Source: Rhodococcus koreensis (GTDB taxonomy: Bacteria; Actinomycetota; Actinomycetes; Mycobacteriales; Mycobacteriaceae). Taken from it: a DNA stretch of 64,000 nt. The notes beneath the pieces are model-generated. The model was not told the origin of the DNA. It saw only the letters and a program-made list of their open reading frames with translations, and searched no databases. A program made the translations under genes and the position numbers. The stretch covers positions 8,513,501 to 8,577,500 of the forward strand of contig NZ_FNSV01000005.1 in NCBI RefSeq assembly GCF_900105905.1, read 5' to 3'. This document shows, one piece after another, positions 8,371-17,067 of this stretch; position 1 is the first letter of the stretch; each line of letters starts with the position of its first letter.

Positions 8371-9834
8371 ATGCCGATCACCCCGCAGTGGGAACTTCGC
8401 GCCGAGTTCGCTCGCCGCCTCTCGCACATGTACGGGAAGGAAGTTCCCGCTTACACCACGTTGCTCGAGGTGTCGCAGGCCGTCAACGACGCCGTGCTGT
8501 CGCGCCCCGGCTCCGACGCCGAACGGCTGGGCTCGATCGCTCGCGTCACCGCCGAACGCCACGGAGCCATCCGCGTGGGCACCCCACAGGAGATGGCGCA
8601 GGTGGCACGTGTGTTCGCGGCCATGGGCATGCACCCGGTCGGGTTCTACGACCTGCGCGAGGCGGCTGCCAGTTCCGTCCCGGTCGTCTCGACCGCCTTC
8701 CGGCCCACGGACCCGGAGGAACTGGCGCGCAACCCCTTCCGGGTGTTCACGTCCATGCTCGTGCCCGCGGACCGCCGCTTCTTCAGCGCAGATCTGCAGC
8801 GGCGCCTCGAGAGTTTCCTCGCCAGGCGCACGTTGTTCACCACCGAACTGCTGGTCCTCGCCGACCGGGCGAGCGAGTACCGGGGGCTGACTTCCGGCGA
8901 CGCCGAGATGTTCCTGACCCTCGCGACGGCGGCGTTCAAGCTCTCCACCGAGGCCGTCGACCGCGCCTGGTACCACGAACTCGAGCAGGTGTCCTCGGTG
9001 GCCGCCGACATCGGCGGCGTCACCAGCACCCACATCAACCACCTGACCCCGCGTGTACTGGACATCGACGATCTCTACGCCCGCATGAAGCGTCGCAGCA
9101 TCGACATGATCGACACGATCCAGGGACCGCCCCGGTGGGCCGGCCCGGATCTGCTGCTGCGTCAGACCTCGTTCCGGGCCCTCGCCGAACCGCGGGTGTT
9201 CCGCGAGGCCGACGGCAGCGTCGAGAAGGGTTCGCTGCGAGTGCGTTTCGGTGAGGTCGAAGCCCGCGGCATCGCCGCCACCGTCCGCGGACGGGAGGTC
9301 TACGACCGGTTGACGGTCGAGACCGAGCAGGCGGTCCGGGAGGCGGCCGCCGCCGCGCCGGTGTCGGCCGAGGTACGCAATCAGATCGCCGCGGAGCTGT
9401 GGAATCAGCAGATGCCTGCCACCGAGCAGGGATTGGCCCTGCACGACCTCGCCTACTTCACCTACACCGTGAACACCGGCAAGCAGCCCAACGGGCACGC
9501 GCCATCCAGGTCGCTGCCCGATCTGATCGACCAGGGCTGGGTCCGCCCCGAGCCGATCGTCTACGAGGACTTCCTGCCGAAGTCCGCTGCGGGGATCTTC
9601 CAGTCGAACCTGACGTCGGACGGTCGCAAGGACACCACCCAGTCGACAGCCGCTGTCGACGCCGCCTGGATGGAGGGAGTTCTGGGCCGTCCCCTGCACG
9701 ACCCGTACGCGCTCTATGACGGGATCCGCCGCGCATCCCTCGATCGTGTGGCCACCGAACTGCACATCCGCGGACCCATCGAAGTACCTGCACCCATCGC
9801 TACCTCACCCATCGCTACCCAGGGAGTCAAGTAA
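8371..9834 (+). CDS. hglS: 2-oxoadipate dioxygenase/decarboxylase (HglS, DUF1338 family)
   Basis: This 487-residue protein belongs to the DUF1338 family (YdcJ/HglS). Characterised members use Fe(II) and O2 to convert 2-oxoadipate to D-2-hydroxyglutarate with loss of CO2. Candidate metal ligands are His64 (AERHGAIRVGT), a His in THINHLTPR (about 221-224) and Glu295 or 297 in GEVEARGIAAT, matching the His-His-Glu set reported for Pseudomonas HglS. The ATG at 8371 has GGAG eight bases upstream; the open frame is longer but this start fits family length. The gene leads a run with ALDH, amino-acid dehydrogenase and DAO-type oxidase, and its product would be the substrate of the FAD/Fe-S dehydrogenase at 1562. 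Confidence 0.88.
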   Translation: MPITPQWELRAEFARRLSHMYGKEVPAYTTLLEVSQAVNDAVLSRPGSDAERLGSIARVTAERHGAIRVGTPQEMAQVARVFAAMGMHPVGFYDLREAAASSVPVVSTAFRPTDPEELARNPFRVFTSMLVPADRRFFSADLQRRLESFLARRTLFTTELLVLADRASEYRGLTSGDAEMFLTLATAAFKLSTEAVDRAWYHELEQVSSVAADIGGVTSTHINHLTPRVLDIDDLYARMKRRSIDMIDTIQGPPRWAGPDLLLRQTSFRALAEPRVFREADGSVEKGSLRVRFGEVEARGIAATVRGREVYDRLTVETEQAVREAAAAAPVSAEVRNQIAAELWNQQMPATEQGLALHDLAYFTYTVNTGKQPNGHAPSRSLPDLIDQGWVRPEPIVYEDFLPKSAAGIFQSNLTSDGRKDTTQSTAAVDAAWMEGVLGRPLHDPYALYDGIRRASLDRVATELHIRGPIEVPAPIATSPIATQGVK

Positions 9835-11391
9835 ATGAGCACCGCTGTCGCCGACGCCATCACCCTGCCCGCCACCGACGAACTGCGCACCCTCGCACGC
9901 ACCAGCCTGCAACGATGTGGGGTCGACCCGGCGGTCCTCGACACCGCCGGGGTGAAGAACACCATCACCGCCCGCACCCCGGTCACCGGGGAGAGCCTGT
10001 TCGACTACCCGGCTGCAGGCGCCGCCGACGTCGAGGCCGCGATCGACGCCGCCCACGACGCGTTCCTGCAGTGGCGTACCGTTCCCGGCCCGGTCCGCGG
10101 ATTCCTGATCAAGCGCCTCGGCGAACTGCTCACCGCGCACAAGGAAGACGTCGCCAACCTGATCAGCATCGAGGTCGGCAAGATCCGCTCGGAGGCCCTC
10201 GGCGAGGTCCAGGAAATGATCGACATCTGTGACTTCGCGGTCGGTCTGTCCCGCCAGCTCGACGGCCGCACCATGCCCTCGGAGCGCCCCGGCCACCGCC
10301 TGATGGAGACCTGGCACCCGCTCGGTGTCGTCGGTGTCGTCTCCGCGTTCAACTTCCCGGCCGCGGTGTGGTCCTGGAACCTCGCCCTGGCCATCGTCTG
10401 CGGTGATGCGGTGATCTGGAAGCCGGCACAGCTGACCACCCTGACCGCCGCCGCATGCTCGGCGCTGTTCGACCGCGCCGCAGCGGAATCGGGCGCACCG
10501 GCCAACCTGAACGTCCTCGTCTCGGCGAGTGCGGCCGACACGCAGGCCCTGATCGACAGCCCGAAGGTGCCGCTGATCTCCGCCACCGGTTCCGAGCGAA
10601 TGGGGGAGCAGATCGCTCCCCGCGTCGCCGCCCGCTTCGGCCGGGCGATCCTCGAACTCGGCGGAAACAATGCCGCGATCGTCACCCCGTCCGCGGACCT
10701 CGACCTCGCCACCCGCGGCATCGTCTTCGCCGCCGCCGGCACCGCAGGTCAGCGGTGCACCTCGATGCGCCGCATCATCGTTCACCGGGACATCGCCGAC
10801 GAACTCCTCGACCGCATCACCGAGGTCTACCGGCGCCTCCCGATCGGCGACCCGTTCGCCGACGGCACCCTGGTGGGCCCGCTGATAGACGGCAAGTCCC
10901 ACGCCAACATGACCGAAGCCCTCGACCAAGCCGTCGCGCAGGGCGGGCAGATCCTCGCCGGTGGTCAGCGCCGGCCGAGCAGCGACAATTCGTACTACGT
11001 CGAGCCCGCGATCGTGCGGATGCCGACCCAGAGCGAGATCGTCAAGGACGAAACCTTCGCACCGATCCTCTACGTGCTGACCTACGACACGTTCGAGGAG
11101 GCGATCGCCCTGCACAACGACGTCCCGCAGGGTCTGTCGTCGTCGATCTTCACCACCGACCAGCGTGAGGCCGAGCGATTCATCGCCGCCGACGGTTCGG
11201 ACTGCGGCATCGTCAACGTCAACATCGGCACGTCCGGCGCCGAGATCGGCGGCGCGTTCGGCGGCGAGAAGACCACCGGCGGCGGCCGCGAATCCGGCTC
11301 CGACGCCTGGCGCGCCTACATGCGCCGCGCCACGAACACCGTCAACTACTCCCGTGAGCTGCCCCTGGCTCAGGGCGTCAACTTCGCCTGA
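9835..11391 (+). CDS. L-2-aminoadipate semialdehyde dehydrogenase (ALDH7/AmaB/antiquitin type)
   Basis: This 518-residue NAD(P)-dependent aldehyde dehydrogenase shows ALDH7 hallmarks: GEVQEMIDICDFAVGLSRQL, MPSERPGHRLMETWHPLG and NFPAAVWSWN. The catalytic Cys is in GTAGQRCTSMRR and the general-base Glu in LELGGNN. ALDH7 enzymes oxidise 2-aminoadipate 6-semialdehyde (in equilibrium with piperideine-6-carboxylate) to 2-aminoadipate in lysine breakdown. The ATG follows the stop of hglS with no gap, so the two are translationally coupled. The N-terminus is longer than many homologues by about 20 residues. Family is secure; the exact substrate rests on family and neighbours. Confidence 0.88.
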   Translation: MSTAVADAITLPATDELRTLARTSLQRCGVDPAVLDTAGVKNTITARTPVTGESLFDYPAAGAADVEAAIDAAHDAFLQWRTVPGPVRGFLIKRLGELLTAHKEDVANLISIEVGKIRSEALGEVQEMIDICDFAVGLSRQLDGRTMPSERPGHRLMETWHPLGVVGVVSAFNFPAAVWSWNLALAIVCGDAVIWKPAQLTTLTAAACSALFDRAAAESGAPANLNVLVSASAADTQALIDSPKVPLISATGSERMGEQIAPRVAARFGRAILELGGNNAAIVTPSADLDLATRGIVFAAAGTAGQRCTSMRRIIVHRDIADELLDRITEVYRRLPIGDPFADGTLVGPLIDGKSHANMTEALDQAVAQGGQILAGGQRRPSSDNSYYVEPAIVRMPTQSEIVKDETFAPILYVLTYDTFEEAIALHNDVPQGLSSSIFTTDQREAERFIAADGSDCGIVNVNIGTSGAEIGGAFGGEKTTGGGRESGSDAWRAYMRRATNTVNYSRELPLAQGVNFA

Positions 11392-11423
11392 AACCCCTTC
11401 GAATCGCACGAGGAGCAACGACG

Positions 11424-12572
11424 ATGTTCGAATTGATCGACGAATGGGGCCCGGAGAAGGTCGTGTGTGTCTCCGACGCACGCACCGGCATGCGCGGCGT
11501 TCTGGTCATCGACAACACCGCCCGCGGAATGGGCAAGGGCGGCACCCGCATGTCCACCACCGTCAGTGTCGGCGAGGTCGCCCGGCTGGCCCGGAACATG
11601 ACCTGGAAATGGGCCGGGGTCGACCTCTTCTACGGCGGCGCCAAGGCCGGGATCTGGGCCGACCCGAACGCCGAGTCGAAGGAAGCGGTCCTGCGGGCGT
11701 TCGTGCGAGCCCTGCGCAACGAGGTCCCCGAGGAATACGTATTCGGGCTCGACGTCGGACTGACCGAGAAGGACGCCGCGATCATGCTCGACGAGGTCGG
11801 TGGCCGCGGCGGCGCCGTCGGCACCCCACACGCGCTCGGCGGACTCCCGTACGACCAACTCGGCGTCACCGGCCACGGAGTCGCGGAGTCGGCCGACGCC
11901 GCCGCGCAGGCGATCGGCCTGTCCACCGGTTCGCTGAGCGTGTCCATCCAGGGCTTCGGAGCGGTCGGCGCGGCGAGCGCGAAACGCCTTGCCGAACTGG
12001 GCGCGACCGTCGTCGCGGTCTCGACGTCGCGAGGTGGCATCCACAACCCGGACGGCCTCGACGTCGCCACCCTGCTCGACCTGCGCGAACGATACGGTGA
12101 CGGACTGGTCGACGAGTACTCCGACGCCAAGCCGCTCGCCGCCGGGGAAGAACTCTCGGTGACGGCGGACGTCCTGATCCCGGCAGCATTGCAGGACGTC
12201 ATCGACGCCGATCTCGCCCGGACGTTGCCCGCCAGGATCGTCGTCGAAGGCGCGAACCTGCCGAGCAGCCCCGAGGCACAGTCGGTGCTGCACGGCCGCG
12301 GCGTGACCGTCGTCCCGGACTTCATCGCCAACGCCGGCGGCGTGGTGGCCGCAGCGGTGGCCATGGACGCGCGCTACTCCGGTATCCGTCCGGAACCCGC
12401 CGCGGTGTTCGCCAACATCTCGAACAAGCTGCGCGCCAGCACCATCGACACCCTCGATGCGTCGAAGGCTCAGGGTCGTACCACCCACGAGGTGGCGCGC
12501 AGCACCGCCCAGGACCGCGTGCGCGAAGCCATGGTGTTGCGTGGACGGGCTCCGCGGAACGCAGCGTTCTAG
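11424..12572 (+). CDS. Glu/Leu/Phe/Val-type amino acid dehydrogenase
   Basis: This 382-residue oxidoreductase has the ELFV dehydrogenase fold. GMGKGGTRMS and WAGVDLFYGGAKAGI mark the substrate domain, with the catalytic Lys in GGAKAG; a Rossmann motif (IQGFGAVGAASAKRLAELGA) and EGANLPSS follow. Such enzymes deaminate L-amino acids to 2-oxo acids with NAD(P)+. It lies 32 bp after the ALDH gene and before a DAO-type oxidase. In this setting the obvious reaction is 2-aminoadipate to 2-oxoadipate, which other bacteria usually perform with an aminotransferase. It is shorter than typical hexameric glutamate dehydrogenases and nearer leucine or phenylalanine dehydrogenases. Substrate is inferred. 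Confidence 0.8.
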   Translation: MFELIDEWGPEKVVCVSDARTGMRGVLVIDNTARGMGKGGTRMSTTVSVGEVARLARNMTWKWAGVDLFYGGAKAGIWADPNAESKEAVLRAFVRALRNEVPEEYVFGLDVGLTEKDAAIMLDEVGGRGGAVGTPHALGGLPYDQLGVTGHGVAESADAAAQAIGLSTGSLSVSIQGFGAVGAASAKRLAELGATVVAVSTSRGGIHNPDGLDVATLLDLRERYGDGLVDEYSDAKPLAAGEELSVTADVLIPAALQDVIDADLARTLPARIVVEGANLPSSPEAQSVLHGRGVTVVPDFIANAGGVVAAAVAMDARYSGIRPEPAAVFANISNKLRASTIDTLDASKAQGRTTHEVARSTAQDRVREAMVLRGRAPRNAAF

Positions 12573-12620
12573 AAGACGGTTCGGCATAACATAATCACTC
12601 TTCAGGAAAGAAGAAGCGAC

Positions 12621-13787
12621 ATGAGCAAGGAACTCCCCGAGCAGGCGTCCGTCGTCGTGATCGGCGGTGGCGTCATCGGCGCCAGTATCGCGTTCCACCT
12701 CGCCGAATCCGGGGTCGCCGATGTCGTCCTCCTGGAAAAGGACGAGTTGGCCTGCGGCTCGACCTGTAAGGCCGCAGGCGGCGTCCGTGCGTCGTTCAGC
12801 AACGAGGCCAACATCGCGATCGGTCTGCGCGGCCTCGAGGTGTATTCGCGGTTCGCCCAGGACTACGGTCAGGAGATCGACTTCAGCCGCGACGGCTACC
12901 TCTACCTTCTCTCGGATCAGACCAACGTCGACATCTTCACCGAAAGCGTGGCGCTGCAGAACCGGCACGGTGTTCCGAGCCGGATGATCACTCCCGACGA
13001 GGCGAAGAAGATCTCGCCGCTCATCAGTACCGACGGACTCCTCGCTGCCTCCTGGTCCCCCCAGGACGGCAAGGCGACACCGGAATCGGTGGTGATGGGG
13101 TACGCCGCGGCCGCCCGTCGCCGCGGCGCCCGCATCATCCGGCACTGCGCGGTCACCGACATCGAGAGTACGGGCGGCACCATCACCGCCGTCGTCACCG
13201 AACACGGACGTATCACGACGAGCACCGTGGTCTGCGCCGCCGGGGCGTGGTCGGCGGAGATCGGCACCATGGTCGGGGTGAACATCCCCGTGGTCCCCGT
13301 CCGCCGTCAGATCGCGTTCACCGAGCCGCTGTCCGAGTTGCCCGAGTTCTCGCCGTCGCTGACCATCGACTTTCCCTCGAACTTCTACTTCCATCCCGAA
13401 GGCAAGGGCCTGTTGCTCGGCTGGTCCGACCCGAACGAGCCCGAGGGATTCAACCTCAGGTTCGAGCTCGAGGACTGGTTGATGGGTCTCGGCGCGATCG
13501 CCGAGACCCGGGTGCCTGCCGTTCTGGACTACGGCATCAGCACCGGCTGGGCCGGACTCTACGAGGTCACTCCCGACCGCAACCAGATCATCGACCGATC
13601 CACCGAGGTGGAAGGCCTGCTCATCGCCACCGGTTACTCCGGCCACGGCTTCCTGATGGGACCGGCGACCGGTGAGATCGTGCGCGACCTCTACCACAGC
13701 AGGGAGCCCGGTTACGACATCAGTTCGTTTGCTCTGCGCCGCTTCGCGAAGACCGGCATCGGCGCAGGCGAGACGAACATCGTCTGA
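12621..13787 (+). CDS. FAD-dependent amine/amino-acid oxidase (DAO family)
   Basis: This 388-residue flavoprotein starts with a dinucleotide-binding motif (VVVIGGGVIGASIAFHLAE) and the DAO-family CGSTCKAAGGVRASF segment, and ends with the FAD-contacting GLLIATGYSGHGFLMGPATG. It resembles sarcosine oxidase beta chain, HcnC and D-hydroxyproline dehydrogenase proteins. In Pseudomonas the AmaA oxidase of this superfamily converts L-pipecolate to piperideine-6-carboxylate next to amaB, so pipecolate is the first candidate here; oxidation of a D-amino acid is another. It appears to be the last gene of the hglS run, 48 bp after the dehydrogenase. No secretion signal is seen. Confidence 0.8.
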   Translation: MSKELPEQASVVVIGGGVIGASIAFHLAESGVADVVLLEKDELACGSTCKAAGGVRASFSNEANIAIGLRGLEVYSRFAQDYGQEIDFSRDGYLYLLSDQTNVDIFTESVALQNRHGVPSRMITPDEAKKISPLISTDGLLAASWSPQDGKATPESVVMGYAAAARRRGARIIRHCAVTDIESTGGTITAVVTEHGRITTSTVVCAAGAWSAEIGTMVGVNIPVVPVRRQIAFTEPLSELPEFSPSLTIDFPSNFYFHPEGKGLLLGWSDPNEPEGFNLRFELEDWLMGLGAIAETRVPAVLDYGISTGWAGLYEVTPDRNQIIDRSTEVEGLLIATGYSGHGFLMGPATGEIVRDLYHSREPGYDISSFALRRFAKTGIGAGETNIV

Positions 13788-13875
13788 CCGGACGCACCAC
13801 CGGGACTGCGGTTCCATCCCTCGAGGAAGACTGGGGCCCGACCTGTCCGAGCACGAACCGACACCTGGAGCAGTT

Positions 13876-16419
13876 GTGCCGACCTTCGATCCCGGACCGC
13901 CGGCCGCACTACCACCCGCCCGGGAATTCGCCGGCATCGAAGTGGTCGATGCCAGCGAACACAACCTCGCCCACGTCGATGTGTTCATTCCCCGGGACTG
14001 CATCGTCGCGTTCACGGGGGTGTCGGGATCGGGCAAGTCGTCGTTGGCCTTCGGTACCATCTACGCCGAAGCGCAACGACGCTTTCTCGAGTCCGTCACC
14101 CCGTACGCGCGCCGATTGATGGATCAGGTCGGAGCACCCAGGGTGGGGGACATCACGGGGCTTCCACCCGCGGTCGCGTTGCAGCAGGCCCGCGGTCACA
14201 CCTCCGCCAGATCGTCGGTCGGCACCCTCACCCACATCTCCAACGTGCTGCGCATGCTGTTCTCCCGGGCCGGCACCTACCCGCCGGACGCCCCCATCCT
14301 CGACTCGAACGCCTTCTCGCCCAACACACCGGAAGGAGGATGCCCGACCTGCCACGGACTCGGACGCACCCACGACGTCGACGTCGACGCCCTGGTGCCG
14401 GACCCGAACCGCAGTATCCGCGACGGCGCCGTCGCCGCCTGGCCCGGCGCCTGGCTGGGGAAGAACTACCGCGACATCCTCGACACCCTCGGCATCGATG
14501 TGGACCGCCCATGGTCGGAACTCCCTGCAGATCAACGTGAGTGGATCCTCACCACCGATGAGCAGCCCACCGTCACGGTGTCACCGATCCGCGACCCGGG
14601 CAAGATGGTGCGCGACTACCAGGGAACGTTCTCGAGCGCCCGCACCTACGTCTTGCACACCTTCGCGACGACGAAGAGCGCAACCCAGCGGGCGAAGGTG
14701 TCGCGATATCTGGTCTCCCGCCCCTGCGGCGCATGCGACGGCAAGCGGCTGCGACCCGAGGCACTGGCGGTGCGGTTCGCCGGCCTCGACATCGCCGACG
14801 CGACCGAACTGCCACTGGCCGAGCTGGCCACGGTTCTCGAAACCGCGGTCGCCTCACACGATGCCTCCGCAGACGACGCCACCGTTCGAGCATCGGAGGC
14901 GTTGGTGGACAACCTACTCGGACGCCTCCGAGGGTTGTCCGAGCTCGGGCTGGGATACCTGAGTCTCGGCCGATCGACCACCACCCTGTCGCCGGGAGAG
15001 CTTCAGCGCCTTCGGTTGGCCACCCAGCTGCAGTCGGGCCTGTTCGGCGTGCTGTACGTCCTGGACGAGCCGTCCGCGGGCCTGCACCCCGCCGACACCG
15101 AGGCGCTGGTCGCCGCCGTGCGGCGGCTTCGCGCCGCAGGCAACTCCGTCTTCGTCATCGAACACAACCTCGACGTCGTCCGGGCGGCGGACTGGATCGT
15201 CGACGTCGGCCCCGATGCCGGGGAGCACGGTGGGAGGGTCCTCTACAGCGGCACGGTGGACGGTCTCGCGAAGATTCCCGAATCCGTCACCCGCCGATAC
15301 CTTTTCGAACCACTGGAGAGTTGCCCCGAGCCCGCACAGCCGAGCAGGTGGATCGAACTCTCCGGCATCACGATGCACAATCTGCAGGATCTGAGTGTGC
15401 GGATCCCGCTCGGGGTGCTCACCGCGGTCACCGGCGTGTCCGGCTCCGGCAAATCCACACTCGTCAGCCGTGTGCTCACGGACGTCGTCGGCCGGCACCT
15501 CGGCGTCGACGACGAACCCGGCCCCGACACCGTGGGCGACGACGCCGACGACTCCACGGCTGTCCTGGCCGACGGCCGGGACATCGCCGAACCGACCGTG
15601 GTGTCGTCCCACGGGCTCGGACACATCGACCGGCTGGTGCGTGTGGACCAGACCCCGATCGGGCGGACGCCGCGCTCGAATCTCGCGACCTACACCGGAC
15701 TGTTCGACGTGATCCGGAAACTCTTCGCTGCACACCCCACCGCCCGCGAACGCGGATACAGTCCCGGCCGTTTCTCGTTCAACGTCACCGGTGGCCGATG
15801 CGACGAGTGCGAGGGTGCCGGCGCGATCACCATCGGCATGCTGTTTCTCCCCGAGGCCTCCGCGCCGTGCCCGGCCTGCGCCGGCGCACGCTACAACTCC
15901 GAGACTCTCGAGATCCTGGTCGACGGCCGATCGATCGCCGACGTCCTCGCGATGACCGTCGACGACGCCCGGGACTTCCTGAACCATGTCCCGGCCGCCA
16001 AGAAGAGCCTCGACATGCTGGTAGAGGTGGGTCTCGGATATCTGCGGCTCGGCCAATCCGCCACTACGCTGTCGGGTGGGGAGGCGCAACGCGTCAAGCT
16101 GGCCAGCGAACTGCAGCGCGTCCGATCCGGGCACACGCTCTACGTGCTCGACGAACCCACGACCGGATTACACCCCGCCGATGTGGACCGACTCATGGTG
16201 GTGCTGCGCCGTCTCGTCGCGGCGGAGAACAGCGTCGTCCTGGTCGAACACGACATGTCGGTGATCGCCTCAGCGGACTGGATGATCGATCTCGGGCCCG
16301 GCGGCGGAGACAACGGCGGCCGCATCATCGCCTCGGGTCAGCCGGCGATTGTCGCGGAGACGGCCGACTCCGCCACCGCCGCATATCTCGGCCGGCACTT
16401 CGCACCGTCGGCGGTGTAG
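13876..16419 (+). CDS. UvrA-like excinuclease ATPase (UvrA2/drug-resistance type)
   Basis: This 847-residue protein has two ABC ATPase modules in the UvrA order. Walker A motifs are GVSGSGKSSLAF and GVSGSGKSTLVS; signature and Walker B pairs are LSPGELQRLRLA/VLYVLDEPSAGLHP and LSGGEAQRVKLA/TLYVLDEPTTGLHP. Zinc-binding Cys pairs lie in CPTCHGLG, CGACDGKRL, CDECEGAG and CPACAGARY. It is about 100 residues shorter than housekeeping UvrA, like UvrA2 proteins that lack the UvrB-binding insertion and are linked to drug tolerance. The GTG start has CTGGAG upstream. It follows the DAO gene in the same direction but looks functionally unrelated. Confidence 0.85.
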   Translation: MPTFDPGPPAALPPAREFAGIEVVDASEHNLAHVDVFIPRDCIVAFTGVSGSGKSSLAFGTIYAEAQRRFLESVTPYARRLMDQVGAPRVGDITGLPPAVALQQARGHTSARSSVGTLTHISNVLRMLFSRAGTYPPDAPILDSNAFSPNTPEGGCPTCHGLGRTHDVDVDALVPDPNRSIRDGAVAAWPGAWLGKNYRDILDTLGIDVDRPWSELPADQREWILTTDEQPTVTVSPIRDPGKMVRDYQGTFSSARTYVLHTFATTKSATQRAKVSRYLVSRPCGACDGKRLRPEALAVRFAGLDIADATELPLAELATVLETAVASHDASADDATVRASEALVDNLLGRLRGLSELGLGYLSLGRSTTTLSPGELQRLRLATQLQSGLFGVLYVLDEPSAGLHPADTEALVAAVRRLRAAGNSVFVIEHNLDVVRAADWIVDVGPDAGEHGGRVLYSGTVDGLAKIPESVTRRYLFEPLESCPEPAQPSRWIELSGITMHNLQDLSVRIPLGVLTAVTGVSGSGKSTLVSRVLTDVVGRHLGVDDEPGPDTVGDDADDSTAVLADGRDIAEPTVVSSHGLGHIDRLVRVDQTPIGRTPRSNLATYTGLFDVIRKLFAAHPTARERGYSPGRFSFNVTGGRCDECEGAGAITIGMLFLPEASAPCPACAGARYNSETLEILVDGRSIADVLAMTVDDARDFLNHVPAAKKSLDMLVEVGLGYLRLGQSATTLSGGEAQRVKLASELQRVRSGHTLYVLDEPTTGLHPADVDRLMVVLRRLVAAENSVVLVEHDMSVIASADWMIDLGPGGGDNGGRIIASGQPAIVAETADSATAAYLGRHFAPSAV

Positions 16420-16653
16420 GTCCGGGGGAGGGCCCGCTAGCGTCACGCCACGGGCGAGGTCCCCTTTCGCGGAGAAATGAAAAGAACAGACAGCTTTTGG
16501 TGGCGCCGGAATACCCAGCGATCGCGCTCGAAGTCGCTAACCGTCACGGTCGAATTTTCCGATGCGCAGTAATGGTGCATTTCGGATTATTCCGCCCGAG
16601 TTCTTCGACGGCGTGTTCCGCCGCCGAGGTATTCATACGTACAGATCAGAGTG

Positions 16654-16686
16654 ATGGCCAGGCTGGCCCCAGGTGAGCCTGGCCAT
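16654..16686 (-). terminator. hairpin after the small peptide gene
   Basis: ATGGCCAGGCT (16654-16664) is an exact inverted match of 16676-16686, with an 11-base loop. It begins 24 bases past the stop of the 30-residue reading frame and is well placed to end its transcript. The region 16420-16650 shows no gene. Confidence 0.7.
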
Positions 16687-16709
16687 CGCGTGTCGGATCT
16701 CTCCGCTGG

Positions 16710-16802
16710 TCAGCCGAGTCCGATTCCGCCGCCGAACGTGAGGCTGAGCCACTTCAGGAACGCCTCGAATGCGACGTTGAAGTCGATTCCTGCAGAACCC
16801 AT
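16710..16802 (-). CDS. 30-residue hydrophobic/amphipathic peptide
   Basis: This short gene encodes 30 residues beginning MGSAGIDFNVAFEAFLKW and ending LTFGGGIGLG. An AGAGGAG ribosome site sits nine bases before the ATG, and a perfect 11-bp hairpin follows the stop, so the frame has its own expression signals. The middle alternates aromatic/aliphatic residues with a single Lys and Glu, consistent with an amphipathic helix, and the tail is Gly-rich. Size and character recall the tiny cell-wall channel peptides (PorA/PorH) of mycolic-acid bacteria or membrane-active leaderless peptides, but there is no motif to decide. I do not recognise a family. Confidence 0.6.
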   Translation of the reverse strand: MGSAGIDFNVAFEAFLKWLSLTFGGGIGLG

Positions 16803-16924
16803 CAGAATTCACTCCTCTGTTGGTGATGAAAATCCACGGGATCGTCGATCGCCGCTTACTTCATTTATCGCGTTCGCGATCTCGGGGCGTTTCACCAAAC
16901 CGGAATTTTCTCACATATTGAAAT

Positions 16925-16954
16925 TTGACAACCGTCCATTTTGATCTGAACAAT
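16925..16954 (+). promoter_or_regulatory. possible sigma-70-type promoter
   Basis: TTGACA (16925-16930) is followed after 18 bases by AACAAT (16949-16954). It lies in an AT-rich patch between the divergent peptide and methyltransferase genes, about 110 bp before the methyltransferase start. The -10 match is only moderate. Confidence 0.4.
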
Positions 16955-17067
16955 GGTTCGAGGGATGGACGCCATTTCGGGTGAAGGTTTGTCTGTTTCT
17001 GGGCCTTACGACGGAGATCGGGCCGTGCGCCCCGGATCAGAACGGACGGCGAAGGAGTGAGAACGTC

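Noticed and set aside
9805..11481. 558-codon minus-strand frame opposite the ALDH7 gene
   Set aside because: It is the mirror of a well-supported ALDH with catalytic residues; the antisense product has no motif and the usual Gly/Arg/Asp bias.
11370..14060. 896-codon minus-strand frame opposite the amino-acid dehydrogenase and DAO genes
   Set aside because: No recognisable domain; both opposite-strand genes have intact nucleotide-binding motifs and sensible starts.
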